A model generated the notes under the pieces. The model searched no databases and was not told the DNA's origin. It saw only the letters and a program-made list of their open reading frames with translations. Both the position numbers and the translations under genes were made by a program. From the NCBI GenBank assembly GCA_021849995.1, contig JAJZSC010000046.1:1-11926 (forward strand): a stretch of DNA of 11,926 nt, read 5' to 3'. This stretch comes from Bacillota bacterium. GTDB taxonomy: Bacteria > Bacillota > Desulfitobacteriia > Desulfitobacteriales > Desulfitobacteriaceae. Below are positions 1 through 7,203 of this stretch, piece by piece. Each line of letters opens with the position of its first letter. The first letter of the stretch is position 1.

Positions 1-1
1 G

Positions 2-187
2 TTTATTGTCACAATCAACGATGAAGAATGCACCGGTTGCAATGCTTGTACAGCAGGATGTCCAGCACGTCTCCTTGAGTTCGTTGACGGAAAAGCTGTG
101 GTTACTGGTGATGAGAGCGAGTGCATGGGTTGCGAAAGCTGCACAACTGTATGTCCCTCAGGTGCTGTTTCCATTATGGAAATGTAA
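2..187 (+). CDS. 2[4Fe-4S] ferredoxin, 5' end outside the window
   Basis: Reading frame 2 is open from the window edge to TAA at 185-187 and gives 61 residues. It contains two classical cluster motifs: C-x2-C-x2-C-x3-C-P at visible residues 10-21 and again at 41-52, which is the bacterial 2[4Fe-4S] ferredoxin fold. Only a few N-terminal residues seem to be missing, because about nine residues before the first cysteine is already close to the usual spacing. The gene ends 29 bases before dsrA with no terminator between, so it is very probably co-transcribed with dsrAB. Role as electron carrier to or from the sulfite reductase is inference from position; the ferredoxin fold itself is clear. The overlapping frame starting at base 6 lacks any such motif and is a shadow. 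Confidence 0.88.
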   Translation, partial: FIVTINDEECTGCNACTAGCPARLLEFVDGKAVVTGDESECMGCESCTTVCPSGAVSIMEM

Positions 188-216
188 TATTAAAACTTTT
201 AAATGGAGGTCGAGCC

Positions 217-1404
217 ATGACTGAAAAAAGAACTCCAAAACTGGACGAGTTGCAAAAAGGTAAATGGCCCAGTTTTGTGACAGAAATGAAAAGAGCTGCA
301 GTGAAGAGTCCGGCAGCTGCTGAACTTGTTCAGCTATTGGAAAAGTCCTATGAAGAGAGAAAAGGTCACTGGAAACACGGTGGTATCGTGGGTGTAAAAG
401 GTTACGGCGGCGGTGTTATCGGTCGTTACACAGATGTTCCTGAGGAATTCCCGAACCTTGCAGAATTCCACACTATGCGTTTAAACCAGCCTGCCGGTTG
501 GTTCTACAACACCAAGTCATTACGTGATCTTTGTGATATCTGGGAAAAACATGGTAGTGGTTTGACTAACTTCCACGGTTCTACCGGAGACATCATTATG
601 CTCGGAATGACTACTGAGCACATCCAACCAGCATTCGATGAGTTCAGTGAAGCTGGATTTGACCTCGGTGGTTCTGGTTCTGACTTAAGAACTCCTAGCT
701 GTTGCGTTGGACCTGCTCGTTGTGAACATGCTTGCTATGATACCTTAGAAGCATGCCACGACATCACTAACGAGTTCCAAGATGAACTTCACAGACCGAT
801 GTGGCCTTATAAGTTTAAGATTAAGTTCTCCGGTTGTGCTAACGACTGCACAGCTTCTATCGCGCGTTCTGACTGTTCTGTAATCGGTACTTGGAGAGAT
901 ACATTGAGAATTGACCAAAACGAAGTTAAGGCCTATGTAGAAGCAGGTCTTGATATTCAAGCTGCTGTTTGCGACAAGTGCCCAACCCGTGCTCTCAAGT
1001 TCGATTACAAGAACAACGAGTTGAACGTTATTCCTGAAGATTGCTCCCGTTGTATGCATTGTATCAATGTAATGCCTAAGGCAATCCAACCTGGCAAAGA
1101 AAAAGGTGCAACAATTCTTCTCGGTGGCAAGTCCACAATCGTTCAATCTGCTTTCATGGCTTGGGTAATTGTACCGTTCATGAAAATGGAAGGCGACTAT
1201 GAGGAGTTCAAAGACTTAATGCGACGTATTTGGGAATGGTGGGATGAAAATGGTAAGACCCGTGAGAGAATCGGGGAGACCATCTATCGTCTAGGTATGG
1301 GTAAATTCCTCCGTGAAGTTGGACTTCCTCCTGTGCCTCAAATGGTATTCAGACCACGTGCTAACCCATATGTATTCTGGCCGCAAGATGAAATTGAAAA
1401 GTAA
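217..1404 (+). CDS. dsrA: Dissimilatory sulfite reductase alpha subunit
   Basis: This is the alpha subunit of the cytoplasmic DsrAB siroheme enzyme, which reduces sulfite with DsrC as co-substrate in sulfate respiration. The product is 395 residues, close to the family's usual length. The siroheme-[4Fe-4S] ligands are visible as C163-x5-C169 and C207-x3-C211. An inserted ferredoxin domain follows at about residues 250-290, with C255-P and C276-x2-C279-x2-C282. The typical RCMHCIN stretch of DsrA is present. I chose the ATG at 217 because GGAGGT at 205-210 stands just before it; the same frame is open from 121, but that stretch overlaps the ferredoxin gene. dsrB follows after 47 bases. Codon use is that of a highly expressed gene. 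Confidence 0.98.
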   Translation: MTEKRTPKLDELQKGKWPSFVTEMKRAAVKSPAAAELVQLLEKSYEERKGHWKHGGIVGVKGYGGGVIGRYTDVPEEFPNLAEFHTMRLNQPAGWFYNTKSLRDLCDIWEKHGSGLTNFHGSTGDIIMLGMTTEHIQPAFDEFSEAGFDLGGSGSDLRTPSCCVGPARCEHACYDTLEACHDITNEFQDELHRPMWPYKFKIKFSGCANDCTASIARSDCSVIGTWRDTLRIDQNEVKAYVEAGLDIQAAVCDKCPTRALKFDYKNNELNVIPEDCSRCMHCINVMPKAIQPGKEKGATILLGGKSTIVQSAFMAWVIVPFMKMEGDYEEFKDLMRRIWEWWDENGKTRERIGETIYRLGMGKFLREVGLPPVPQMVFRPRANPYVFWPQDEIEK

Positions 1405-1451
1405 TCGAAGCCACGATTTTTAGAATAAATTAAACCGAGAGGTGGATAAGG

Positions 1452-2510
1452 ATGGCAAGATTAGATCAAGGACCTCCACATTATGAACAAATGCTTCCTC
1501 CAATTATTAAAGAGAACTACGGTAAATGGAGATATCACGAAATTCCTCGTCCGGGAGTGCTAAAGCACGTTTCTGAGACTGGAGCAGAGCTCTACTCCAT
1601 CCGGGTAGGATCTCCCCGTCTGGTCAGTATTGAGTTTGTACGCGATCTTTGCGATTTAGCCGATAAATTCTGTGACGGACACCTTCGTTTTACTGCCCGC
1701 CACAACGTTGAGTTCCTGCTTGGTGATGCTAGTAAAGTAGAACCACTGATTGCTGCTTTGACTGAAAAAGGTCTGCCTGTAGGTGGAACCGGAGCTTCTA
1801 TCAGTAACGTTGTTCATACTCAAGGATGGGTACACTGTCATACCCCTGCTACTGATGCTTCTGGTGTAGTTAAGTCTGTAATGGATGACCTCCATGACTA
1901 CTTCGAAGAAATGAAGCTTCCCGCTAAATTAAAAATCGGTCTCGCTTGCTGCTTGAACATGTGTGGAGCTGCTCACTGCAGTGACATCGCGATCGTAGGT
2001 GTTCACAGAACTCCTCCTCGCATCAACGACGAGAAGATCCAAAAAGGAACAGAGATTCCTTCTCTCGTAGCTAGCTGCCCGACCGGCGCAATTAGGCCAA
2101 ATCCAAAGGCTAAGAGTGTAATTGTTAACGAAGACAAGTGTATGTACTGCGGTAACTGTTACACTATGTCTCCTGGTATGGAAATCATGGACCCTAAAAA
2201 TGACGGCTGTGCGATTCTTGTGGGCGGAAAGACCTCCAATGCAAGAACTGCTCCTAGCTTCTCCCGCATGGTAATTCCTTTCTTACCGAACAATCCTCCT
2301 CGTTGGCCTGAAGTTACCGAAGCAATCAGAAACATTATCGATGTTTGGGCTGCTAATGCTCGTCAAGGTGAGCGTGTTGGTGAGTGGATCGAGCGTATTG
2401 GTTGGGAAAGATTCTTCACCTTAACTGGAATTCCTTTCTCAGACAAACTTATCGACGACTATATCTTCTCAAGAGAAACCTTCCGTACTTCAGCAGCATT
2501 TAAGTTTTAA
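1452..2510 (+). CDS. dsrB: Dissimilatory sulfite reductase beta subunit
   Basis: This is the beta subunit of DsrAB and carries the catalytically active siroheme in characterised enzymes. The product has 352 residues. The [4Fe-4S] ligands of the siroheme site appear as C129 (in HCHTPA) and C166-C167-x3-C171, the DsrB arrangement that differs from the two-pair pattern in DsrA. A ferredoxin domain lies at about 205-240 with C209-P and C230-x2-C233-x2-C236. The ATG has a GAGGTGG ribosome site at about 1438-1445. It sits between dsrA (47 bases upstream) and dsrD (26 bases downstream), the standard dsrABD order. No truncation or missing ligand was seen. Confidence 0.98.
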   Translation: MARLDQGPPHYEQMLPPIIKENYGKWRYHEIPRPGVLKHVSETGAELYSIRVGSPRLVSIEFVRDLCDLADKFCDGHLRFTARHNVEFLLGDASKVEPLIAALTEKGLPVGGTGASISNVVHTQGWVHCHTPATDASGVVKSVMDDLHDYFEEMKLPAKLKIGLACCLNMCGAAHCSDIAIVGVHRTPPRINDEKIQKGTEIPSLVASCPTGAIRPNPKAKSVIVNEDKCMYCGNCYTMSPGMEIMDPKNDGCAILVGGKTSNARTAPSFSRMVIPFLPNNPPRWPEVTEAIRNIIDVWAANARQGERVGEWIERIGWERFFTLTGIPFSDKLIDDYIFSRETFRTSAAFKF

Positions 2511-2536
2511 TTTATAAAGAAAGGGGATGCACGCAA

Positions 2537-2758
2537 ATGGAAAAAGGACCTGCTAACCCCGAAATCAAGCAAAAAGTTGTAGCTTATCTTGATACAGTGC
2601 AAAAAGCAAAGAGTAAAGATATTGCTGCCGCTATCGGTGAAAAGAAATCAGATGTAGACTTAGCTGTCAAAGAACTTGCTATGGAAGACATTGTAGAGTA
2701 CTTGTACATTACAACAACTTTCATCGCACTCAAAGGTAAAGTCGGAGCACCTGAGTAA
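2537..2758 (+). CDS. dsrD: DsrD, winged-helix activator of DsrAB
   Basis: This is a 73-residue soluble protein with the DsrD composition: a lysine-rich helix, then a helix-turn-helix-like stretch (about residues 24-50, AKSKDIAAAIGEKKSDVDLA region), then a beta wing ending in ITTTFIALKGK. The family fold is a winged helix, first thought to bind DNA; later work reported that DsrD speeds up sulfite reduction by DsrAB. It follows dsrB directly with an AAAGGGG ribosome site. dsrD is typical of reducers and absent from sulfur oxidisers that run Dsr in reverse, so its presence supports reductive use of this locus. Confidence 0.93.
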   Translation: MEKGPANPEIKQKVVAYLDTVQKAKSKDIAAAIGEKKSDVDLAVKELAMEDIVEYLYITTTFIALKGKVGAPE

Positions 2759-2768
2759 AACAAGTAAA

Positions 2769-2801
2769 GGTTCGGGATAGGATAATAACCTGTCCCGAAC
2801 C
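2769..2801 (+). terminator. Strong hairpin between dsrD and dsrM, no U-run
   Basis: A 13-base-pair stem (2769-2781 with 2789-2801, one G-U pair) encloses a 7-base loop ATAATAA. It begins ten bases after the dsrD stop. The bases that follow (TGCACACTAG) are not a U-run, so this is not a textbook intrinsic terminator. It may be a factor-dependent or partial terminator, or a 3' stabiliser of the abundant dsrABD message. Confidence 0.6.
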
Positions 2802-2873
2802 TGCACACTAGTCTAAGCAAAAATTGGGAAGATTCTGAATATAGAGATTTGACTAATTAATAATTAGAGAGAC

Positions 2874-2882
2874 TGCTATATC
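2874..2882 (+). promoter_or_regulatory. Possible extended -10 promoter for dsrMKCN
   Basis: TG-C-TATATC resembles an extended -10 element about 70 bases before dsrM. A TTGACT lies at 2849-2854, but the 22-base gap is too long for a normal -35 partner. A 6-base dyad CTAATT-AAT-AATTAG at 2853-2867 lies beside it. The 197-base gap after the dsrD hairpin would be a sensible place for a second promoter, but the match is weak. Confidence 0.3.
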
Positions 2883-2955
2883 AGCTGGTAGTTCTCCCTA
2901 TTAAGGATCAAGAAACCGCGATATCATCTAGCAATTTTTTGGAGGTAGGGAAATA

Positions 2956-3681
2956 ATGAGCGTCCTATTTGGCTGGGTTTTACCCTACATCGTAATAATT
3001 TTATTCCTTGGCGGGATGATCCATCGCATGTTGATGTGGGCTCATGTCCCCGTACCTTTCAAGCTGACAGTATTTCCAAGCCCAAAGACAACAGGCGGTG
3101 CTGTAGCAGATCTTGTGAAAGAGACTGTAGGCTTTAGAAGCTTGTGGCGTGGAAATAAAGGTTTGTGGTTTGGCGCATGGTTGTTCCATATCTCTTTAGC
3201 GATGGTTATAATTGGGCATGCTGTTGGGATATATTATTCTGGTCATCACTTCATGATGTTTGGTAGTACAGCGGAACAAAGCGAACATCTCTCTGTGGTG
3301 ATAGGAACGTACGCAGGAATCGCTTTGCTGTTGGGGCTGTTAATACTGCTTATAAGAAGAGCCAGTTCACCACAGCTTCGTTTTATTTCGAACTTCTCGG
3401 ATTATCTGGTTCTACTATTAATACTTGGAATAGCCATGAGTGGTATGTATATGCGCTGGTTTGCGGACGTACCTTATAGTGTAGTTCGCAGCTATTTGGC
3501 AGGATTATTAACGCTCCGTCCAATAGCACCTCCAGACAATTCAGCCTTTATGGTACACTTTACTTTAGTACAGCTGCTACTCTTGTACTTCCCCTACTCA
3601 AAACTAATGCATGCCTGTGGGTTGTTCTTTAGCCGTTGGCTGATTACCCGCCCTCATGAAAGACAGGTGATCTTAAAATGA
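2956..3681 (+). CDS. dsrM: DsrM, membrane cytochrome b subunit
   Basis: DsrM is a NarI-like integral membrane protein that oxidises menaquinol and passes electrons through two hemes b to DsrK. The product has 241 residues and about five hydrophobic segments (roughly 6-22, 70-94, 112-134, 148-166, 199-226). Four histidines stand where heme ligands are expected: H78 and H88 (ten apart) and H201 and H219 (eighteen apart), the same spacings as the four heme-ligating histidines of E. coli NarI. It is shorter than the DsrM of Deltaproteobacteria, which has extra N-terminal sequence. The ribosome site GGAGGTAGGG begins at 2941. Its last four bases (ATGA) overlap the dsrK start, indicating translational coupling. 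Confidence 0.94.
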   Translation: MSVLFGWVLPYIVIILFLGGMIHRMLMWAHVPVPFKLTVFPSPKTTGGAVADLVKETVGFRSLWRGNKGLWFGAWLFHISLAMVIIGHAVGIYYSGHHFMMFGSTAEQSEHLSVVIGTYAGIALLLGLLILLIRRASSPQLRFISNFSDYLVLLLILGIAMSGMYMRWFADVPYSVVRSYLAGLLTLRPIAPPDNSAFMVHFTLVQLLLLYFPYSKLMHACGLFFSRWLITRPHERQVILK

Positions 3682-5021
3682 GTGAAGTAAGAATACCATA
3701 TGAAGCCAAAGAAAAAGATCTCAAAGTAATGCATGTTGGGGCAGTTCCCGCAGAGGAGAGGCCAAAGGCAGCGTTAGAATTGCTAGGAGAGATGCTTAAA
3801 TACAAAAGATCTCTTAAGCTCTATCTTGATGTATGTACCCATTGTGGTGCCTGTGCCGAGCAGTGCCATTCCTATTTAGGTACGAAAGACCCTTACAATA
3901 TGCCTGTAGCCAGAGTTGAACTCGTACGGCGAGTATATAAAAAGTTTTTCGCTCCGGGCAGGTCCTTCCTCAGAGCCTGGGAAGGGGCGAAAGATATCGA
4001 TCAGGAAACGATTGATCTTTGGTACAAGTATTTCTATCAGTGTAACCAGTGCCGTCGTTGTGCGATTTTCTGTCCAAAGGGAATCGACACCGCAGAGGTT
4101 ACCATTGCAATGAGGGAGCTGCTTGCTCACCTCGGGCTTGTAACCAAGTTCCATGCTGGTATTGTAAAGAACATGAAAACTACTGGAAATAACATGGGAA
4201 CTCCACTGCCGGCGATCTTAGATGGCATTGAATTCTTAGAAGAGGAACTGAAGGAAGAGACAGGACTGGATATTAAAATTCCTGTCGATATGGAAGGCGC
4301 GGAAGTGCTCTTCAATCCATCATCCTCTGACCTCTTTACCAACACTGATGGTTTCATGTCTGTAGCAAAGATCTTTCATAAAGCTGGAGTATCCTGGACT
4401 TTGAGTTCCCGGATCGCTGAGACTGCCAACTTCGGACTTTTCTTTCACGAACCGACCATGCGTGAACACAACATGAAGTTAATGAACGCAGGAAAAGATC
4501 TGGGAGTAAAACGTATCGTTGCTGGCGAGTGCGGGCATGGTTGGAGAACTTGGAGGATGTTTACCGACACTATCAATGGACCGCTTCCGTTTCCTGTTGT
4601 TCATTTATTTGAAGAAGTACTGGACTATATGAGGGACGGGAGAATTCAGTTTGATAAAACCAGGAACCCAGAGCTCATCACTTATCACGATCCATGTAAC
4701 TATGGACGCGGCGGAGATCTGATGGATCAACCACGCGAAATATTGAGAGCTTGTGTTCAGAACTTTGTTGAGACAACCCCAACTAAGGAATATAGCTATT
4801 GCTGTGGCGGAGGATCGGGAATTCTCATGGATGAGGCTATGGAAATCAGGATGGCACTTGGTCAACCTAAGGCGGAGTCTGTCAGAGCCACCGGAGCCGA
4901 GATTCTCTGTGCACCGTGTGCTATCTGTAAAGCACAACTTCCTGTAGTAATGAATCATCATAAAGTAGATGTTAAAGTTAAGGGTTTAAGCGATCTGATG
5001 GGTCGTGCCTTAATCCTATAA
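3678..5021 (+). CDS. dsrK: DsrK, HdrD-like iron-sulfur subunit
   Basis: DsrK is the cytoplasmic, membrane-attached catalytic partner of DsrM and is thought to reduce the DsrC trisulfide. The 447-residue product shows two [4Fe-4S] motifs, C53-x2-C56-x2-C59-x3-C63 and C122-x2-C125-x2-C128-x3-C132. The CCG-type site of the HdrB/HdrD family follows: C340 (HDPC), C375-C376-G, and C414-x2-C417. C285 (GECGH) corresponds to a first, incomplete CCG motif. The start overlaps the end of dsrM by four bases. No dsrJ, dsrO or dsrP gene is present next to it, so the complex here is probably the two-subunit DsrMK form known from Gram-positive sulfate reducers. Confidence 0.96.
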   Translation: MSEVRIPYEAKEKDLKVMHVGAVPAEERPKAALELLGEMLKYKRSLKLYLDVCTHCGACAEQCHSYLGTKDPYNMPVARVELVRRVYKKFFAPGRSFLRAWEGAKDIDQETIDLWYKYFYQCNQCRRCAIFCPKGIDTAEVTIAMRELLAHLGLVTKFHAGIVKNMKTTGNNMGTPLPAILDGIEFLEEELKEETGLDIKIPVDMEGAEVLFNPSSSDLFTNTDGFMSVAKIFHKAGVSWTLSSRIAETANFGLFFHEPTMREHNMKLMNAGKDLGVKRIVAGECGHGWRTWRMFTDTINGPLPFPVVHLFEEVLDYMRDGRIQFDKTRNPELITYHDPCNYGRGGDLMDQPREILRACVQNFVETTPTKEYSYCCGGGSGILMDEAMEIRMALGQPKAESVRATGAEILCAPCAICKAQLPVVMNHHKVDVKVKGLSDLMGRALIL

Positions 5022-5050
5022 ATTTGCAAATAACAAGGAGGAAAAAACAA

Positions 5051-5368
5051 ATGGCAGATTTAATTGTAAATGGTCAAGCTATTCCTTTGGATGAAGATGG
5101 TTTCTTGGAAGATACCGAACTATGGAATGAAGAAGTTGCTAAAGCTCTTGCTTTAACTGAAGACGTTCCTGAGTTAACTGAAGAGCATTGGAAAGTTATC
5201 AACTATCTTCGTGACTACTTCGCAAAATTCGGAGTTGCTCCAATGGTTCGCAAACTCTGTAAAGACACCGGTTGTGACCTAAAGACTATCTATGAGTTGT
5301 TCCCAAGCGGTCCTGCAAAAGGTGCTTGTAAAATTGCTGGTCTTCTGAAGCCTACCGGTTGCGTATAA
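5051..5368 (+). CDS. dsrC: DsrC, sulfur-carrier co-substrate of DsrAB
   Basis: DsrC (TusE family) is a small soluble protein whose C-terminal arm enters DsrAB, accepts the sulfur of sulfite and forms a trisulfide between its two cysteines, later reduced by DsrMK. The product has 105 residues. Both functional cysteines are present in the tail: C93 and the penultimate C104, separated by ten residues, so this is a true DsrC and not a single-cysteine homologue. C70 and C75 are additional. I chose ATG 5051 because AAGGAGG stands at 5035-5041; the frame is open upstream to 5024, but that start would leave the ribosome site inside the coding region. Codon use suggests high expression. Confidence 0.97.
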   Translation: MADLIVNGQAIPLDEDGFLEDTELWNEEVAKALALTEDVPELTEEHWKVINYLRDYFAKFGVAPMVRKLCKDTGCDLKTIYELFPSGPAKGACKIAGLLKPTGCV

Positions 5369-5447
5369 GGTATATCAGAAATCTAGTTTAGCAAGGCTGT
5401 GCATGTGGTGCCTGAGGGCTGTGAGTTAATGAAAGGATGTGGGAGAG

Positions 5448-6911
5448 ATGTTACCAATAGCAGAACAACAAGGACAAATCAGCAGGAACGTCACCCGCCT
5501 AATTATCGGAGCACCTCAGGGGCGCAGTGGAAAAACTACCTTCACCCTGGGCTTACTTCGGGCACTTTCCCGACAGGGAAAATCAGTACAGCCCTTTAAA
5601 AAAGGCCCGGATTATATTGACCCAAGTTGGCATACGGCTGCGGCAGGACGTACCTGCCGCAACCTTGATTCTTTTTTTATGAACAAGGAGGAAATTTGTC
5701 GCTCTTTGTTGGATTCTTCACAAGAAGAAGGGATTAGCATCATAGAAGGTGCTATGGGTCTCTTTGATGGACTGGATTTGGAAGGCAGCAGTTCTACCGC
5801 CGAAATAGCTAAGATAACTAAATCCCCTGTACTTCTTGTAGTTGACGCCACCAGGATGACCCGCAGCATTGCTGCAATGGTGATGGGCTATCAGAACTTT
5901 GATCCGGACGTGAAAATCTGCGGAGTAATTCTAAATAAAGTTGCAAGAGCTCGTCATGAACGGCTGGCCAGAGAGTCTATCGAGCACTTTTGCAAGATTC
6001 CGGTTGTAGGAGCAATTCCGAAGGATGCAATGCTTACTATCCCGGATAGACACCTTGGCCTAGTTACTAATGGCGAGATGAATGAGAATGAAGAATTGCT
6101 TGATTACTTGGCTGATGTGATCAGCAAGCATGTTGATTTAGATAGGGTTTGTCAGCTGGCCGAAGAGGCTCCGGAACTTTCTATCCCGCAAAGGATAAAT
6201 ATCTCTAGTCTACCAGGATATATGTTAAAGACAAACCCTAAGCTGAGAGTCGGGGTAATTAAAGACAAGTCGTTTAGCTTTTATTATCCAGAGAATCTGG
6301 AAGCCTTAGAGAATTTAGGGGCTGAGATTGTTATCTTTAGCAGTATTGAGGACTCGACCCTCCCCAAAGATTTGGATGCCCTTTACATCGGAGGCGGCTT
6401 CCCGGAAGTCTTTGCGGCTGAGATTGAAAAGAATACAACATTACGTCAGGAGATACGGATTGCTGCGGAAAATGGGCTGCCGATTTATGCTGAATGCGGC
6501 GGACTAATGTATCTGGGACGCACAATCAAGGTTAATGACTCTGTGTATGATATGGTCGGACTGCTCCCCTTTGATACCCAAATGGAGAGTAAACCGCAAG
6601 GGCATGGATATACTATCATGGAGGTTAGCTCTGGAAATGCAATGTTTAAGCCGGGGACTATCATCCGTGGACATGAGTTCCATAACTCACGGATCATTAA
6701 CATTGCTTCGGACGTAGTATACGCTTATAGAGTAAAACGTGGTCATGGCTTTGATGGGGAACATGATGGTATTTGCTATAAAAATGTTGTAGCTGCTTAT
6801 AACCATATTCATGCTTCAGGTTGCCCGGAATGGGCCGAGAATTTTTTGTCTGGAGCTGTCAAATACAGAACAACAAGGTGGTCACAAAGAGAACGTGTTG
6901 CAGGAGAGTAG
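5448..6911 (+). CDS. dsrN: DsrN, siroheme amidase (CbiA/CobB family)
   Basis: This is a cobyrinic acid a,c-diamide synthase homologue. In dsr loci it is called DsrN and is held to amidate siroheme, giving the siroamide cofactor of DsrAB. Residues 21-31 form the P-loop GAPQGRSGKTT, followed by the KKGPDYIDP stretch at about 51-59 typical of CbiA. The C-terminal half is a class I glutamine amidotransferase-like domain with GGGFPE near 314 and the presumed nucleophile C350 in AECGG. Length is 487 residues from ATG 5448, with AAAGGA at 5432-5437 ten bases ahead. A GTG at 5439 in the same frame is possible but sits too close to that site. Cobalamin synthesis is the alternative role, but no other cobalamin gene lies nearby. 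Confidence 0.92.
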   Translation: MLPIAEQQGQISRNVTRLIIGAPQGRSGKTTFTLGLLRALSRQGKSVQPFKKGPDYIDPSWHTAAAGRTCRNLDSFFMNKEEICRSLLDSSQEEGISIIEGAMGLFDGLDLEGSSSTAEIAKITKSPVLLVVDATRMTRSIAAMVMGYQNFDPDVKICGVILNKVARARHERLARESIEHFCKIPVVGAIPKDAMLTIPDRHLGLVTNGEMNENEELLDYLADVISKHVDLDRVCQLAEEAPELSIPQRINISSLPGYMLKTNPKLRVGVIKDKSFSFYYPENLEALENLGAEIVIFSSIEDSTLPKDLDALYIGGGFPEVFAAEIEKNTTLRQEIRIAAENGLPIYAECGGLMYLGRTIKVNDSVYDMVGLLPFDTQMESKPQGHGYTIMEVSSGNAMFKPGTIIRGHEFHNSRIINIASDVVYAYRVKRGHGFDGEHDGICYKNVVAAYNHIHASGCPEWAENFLSGAVKYRTTRWSQRERVAGE

Positions 6912-6928
6912 CCTTAGGCAACTCTCCT
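6902..6928 (+). terminator. Hairpin across the dsrN stop codon
   Basis: AGGAGAGT (6902-6909) pairs perfectly with ACTCTCCT (6921-6928), and GCC-TTA-GGC inside extends the stem past one A-A mismatch. The dsrN stop TAG lies within it at 6909-6911. The bases after it are AT-rich (CTCTAAATTTAATTTTA) but not a clean U-run. It may act as an end or stability element of the dsrMKCN message. Confidence 0.5.
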
Positions 6929-6941
6929 CTCTAAATTTAAT

Positions 6942-6970
6942 TTTATCATTTAACAATTATCGTATATAAT
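6942..6970 (+). promoter_or_regulatory. Possible promoter, perfect -10 TATAAT
   Basis: TATAAT at 6965-6970 matches the sigma-A -10 consensus exactly. A weak -35, TTTATC at 6942-6947, stands 17 bases upstream. Transcription would begin near 6977 and meet the terminator at 7004-7027 after about 50 bases. If real, it would give a leader to the YeiH gene or a short RNA. The surrounding DNA is AT-rich, so a chance match is possible. Confidence 0.35.
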
Positions 6971-7003
6971 AGAATATAAGCTTCTGAGAGCGTGGCAACA
7001 TCG

Positions 7004-7027
7004 ATTCCCTCTTAAGGGAATTTTTTT
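7004..7027 (+). terminator. Intrinsic terminator after the dsr locus
   Basis: ATTCCCT (7004-7010) and AGGGAAT (7015-7021) form a 7-base-pair stem with a CTTA loop, directly followed by six T (7022-7027). This is a good intrinsic terminator about 95 bases after the dsrN stop, and it likely ends the dsr message. Confidence 0.8.
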
Positions 7028-7119
7028 GGCATATTAGACTTTCAAGGATTCTAGGGTTCACTATTGAAAATTATAGAAGGTGGATTTTATTTGAAGGAGG
7101 TGTTTGAAGAGGGGAGCTA

Positions 7120-7200
7120 TTGTCTGCTAGATTTCAGGTAAATCCTTATCATGCTTGTGAAATGTTTTTTAAGTGGGGAGCCTTGAAAAGGAGAGGATAA
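7120..7200 (+). CDS. Possible 26-residue ORF before the YeiH gene
   Basis: A frame starting with TTG at 7120 runs to TAA at 7198-7200 and ends three bases before the YeiH start. The peptide is rich in aromatic and basic residues (it includes NPYHACEMFFKWGALKRRG). GGGGAG at 7111-7116 lies only three bases before the TTG, which is too close for good initiation, and a strong AAGGAGGTG at 7093-7101 is too far. I cannot tell a leader ORF from chance. Confidence 0.15.
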   Translation: MSARFQVNPYHACEMFFKWGALKRRG

Positions 7201-7203
7201 CCT

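Noticed and set aside
121..216. N-terminal extension of dsrA to ATG 121
   Set aside because: It would overlap the ferredoxin gene in another frame, and a clear GGAGGT site points to ATG 217.
745..1146. 133-residue minus-strand open frame inside dsrA
   Set aside because: It is antisense to the iron-sulfur part of dsrA, has no recognisable domain, and is a shadow of a highly expressed gene.
4605..4961. 118-residue minus-strand open frame inside dsrK
   Set aside because: It overlaps the CCG-site region of dsrK, where the forward frame is fully explained by conserved cysteines.
5369..5447. Possible leader peptide or attenuator between dsrC and dsrN
   Set aside because: Short frames exist (for example from ATG 5403), but there is no convincing stem, U-run or codon bias to support regulation.
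7151..7186. 11-residue ATG frame before the YeiH gene
   Set aside because: It has no ribosome site and overlaps the other candidate short frame at 7120-7200; no support for either over chance.
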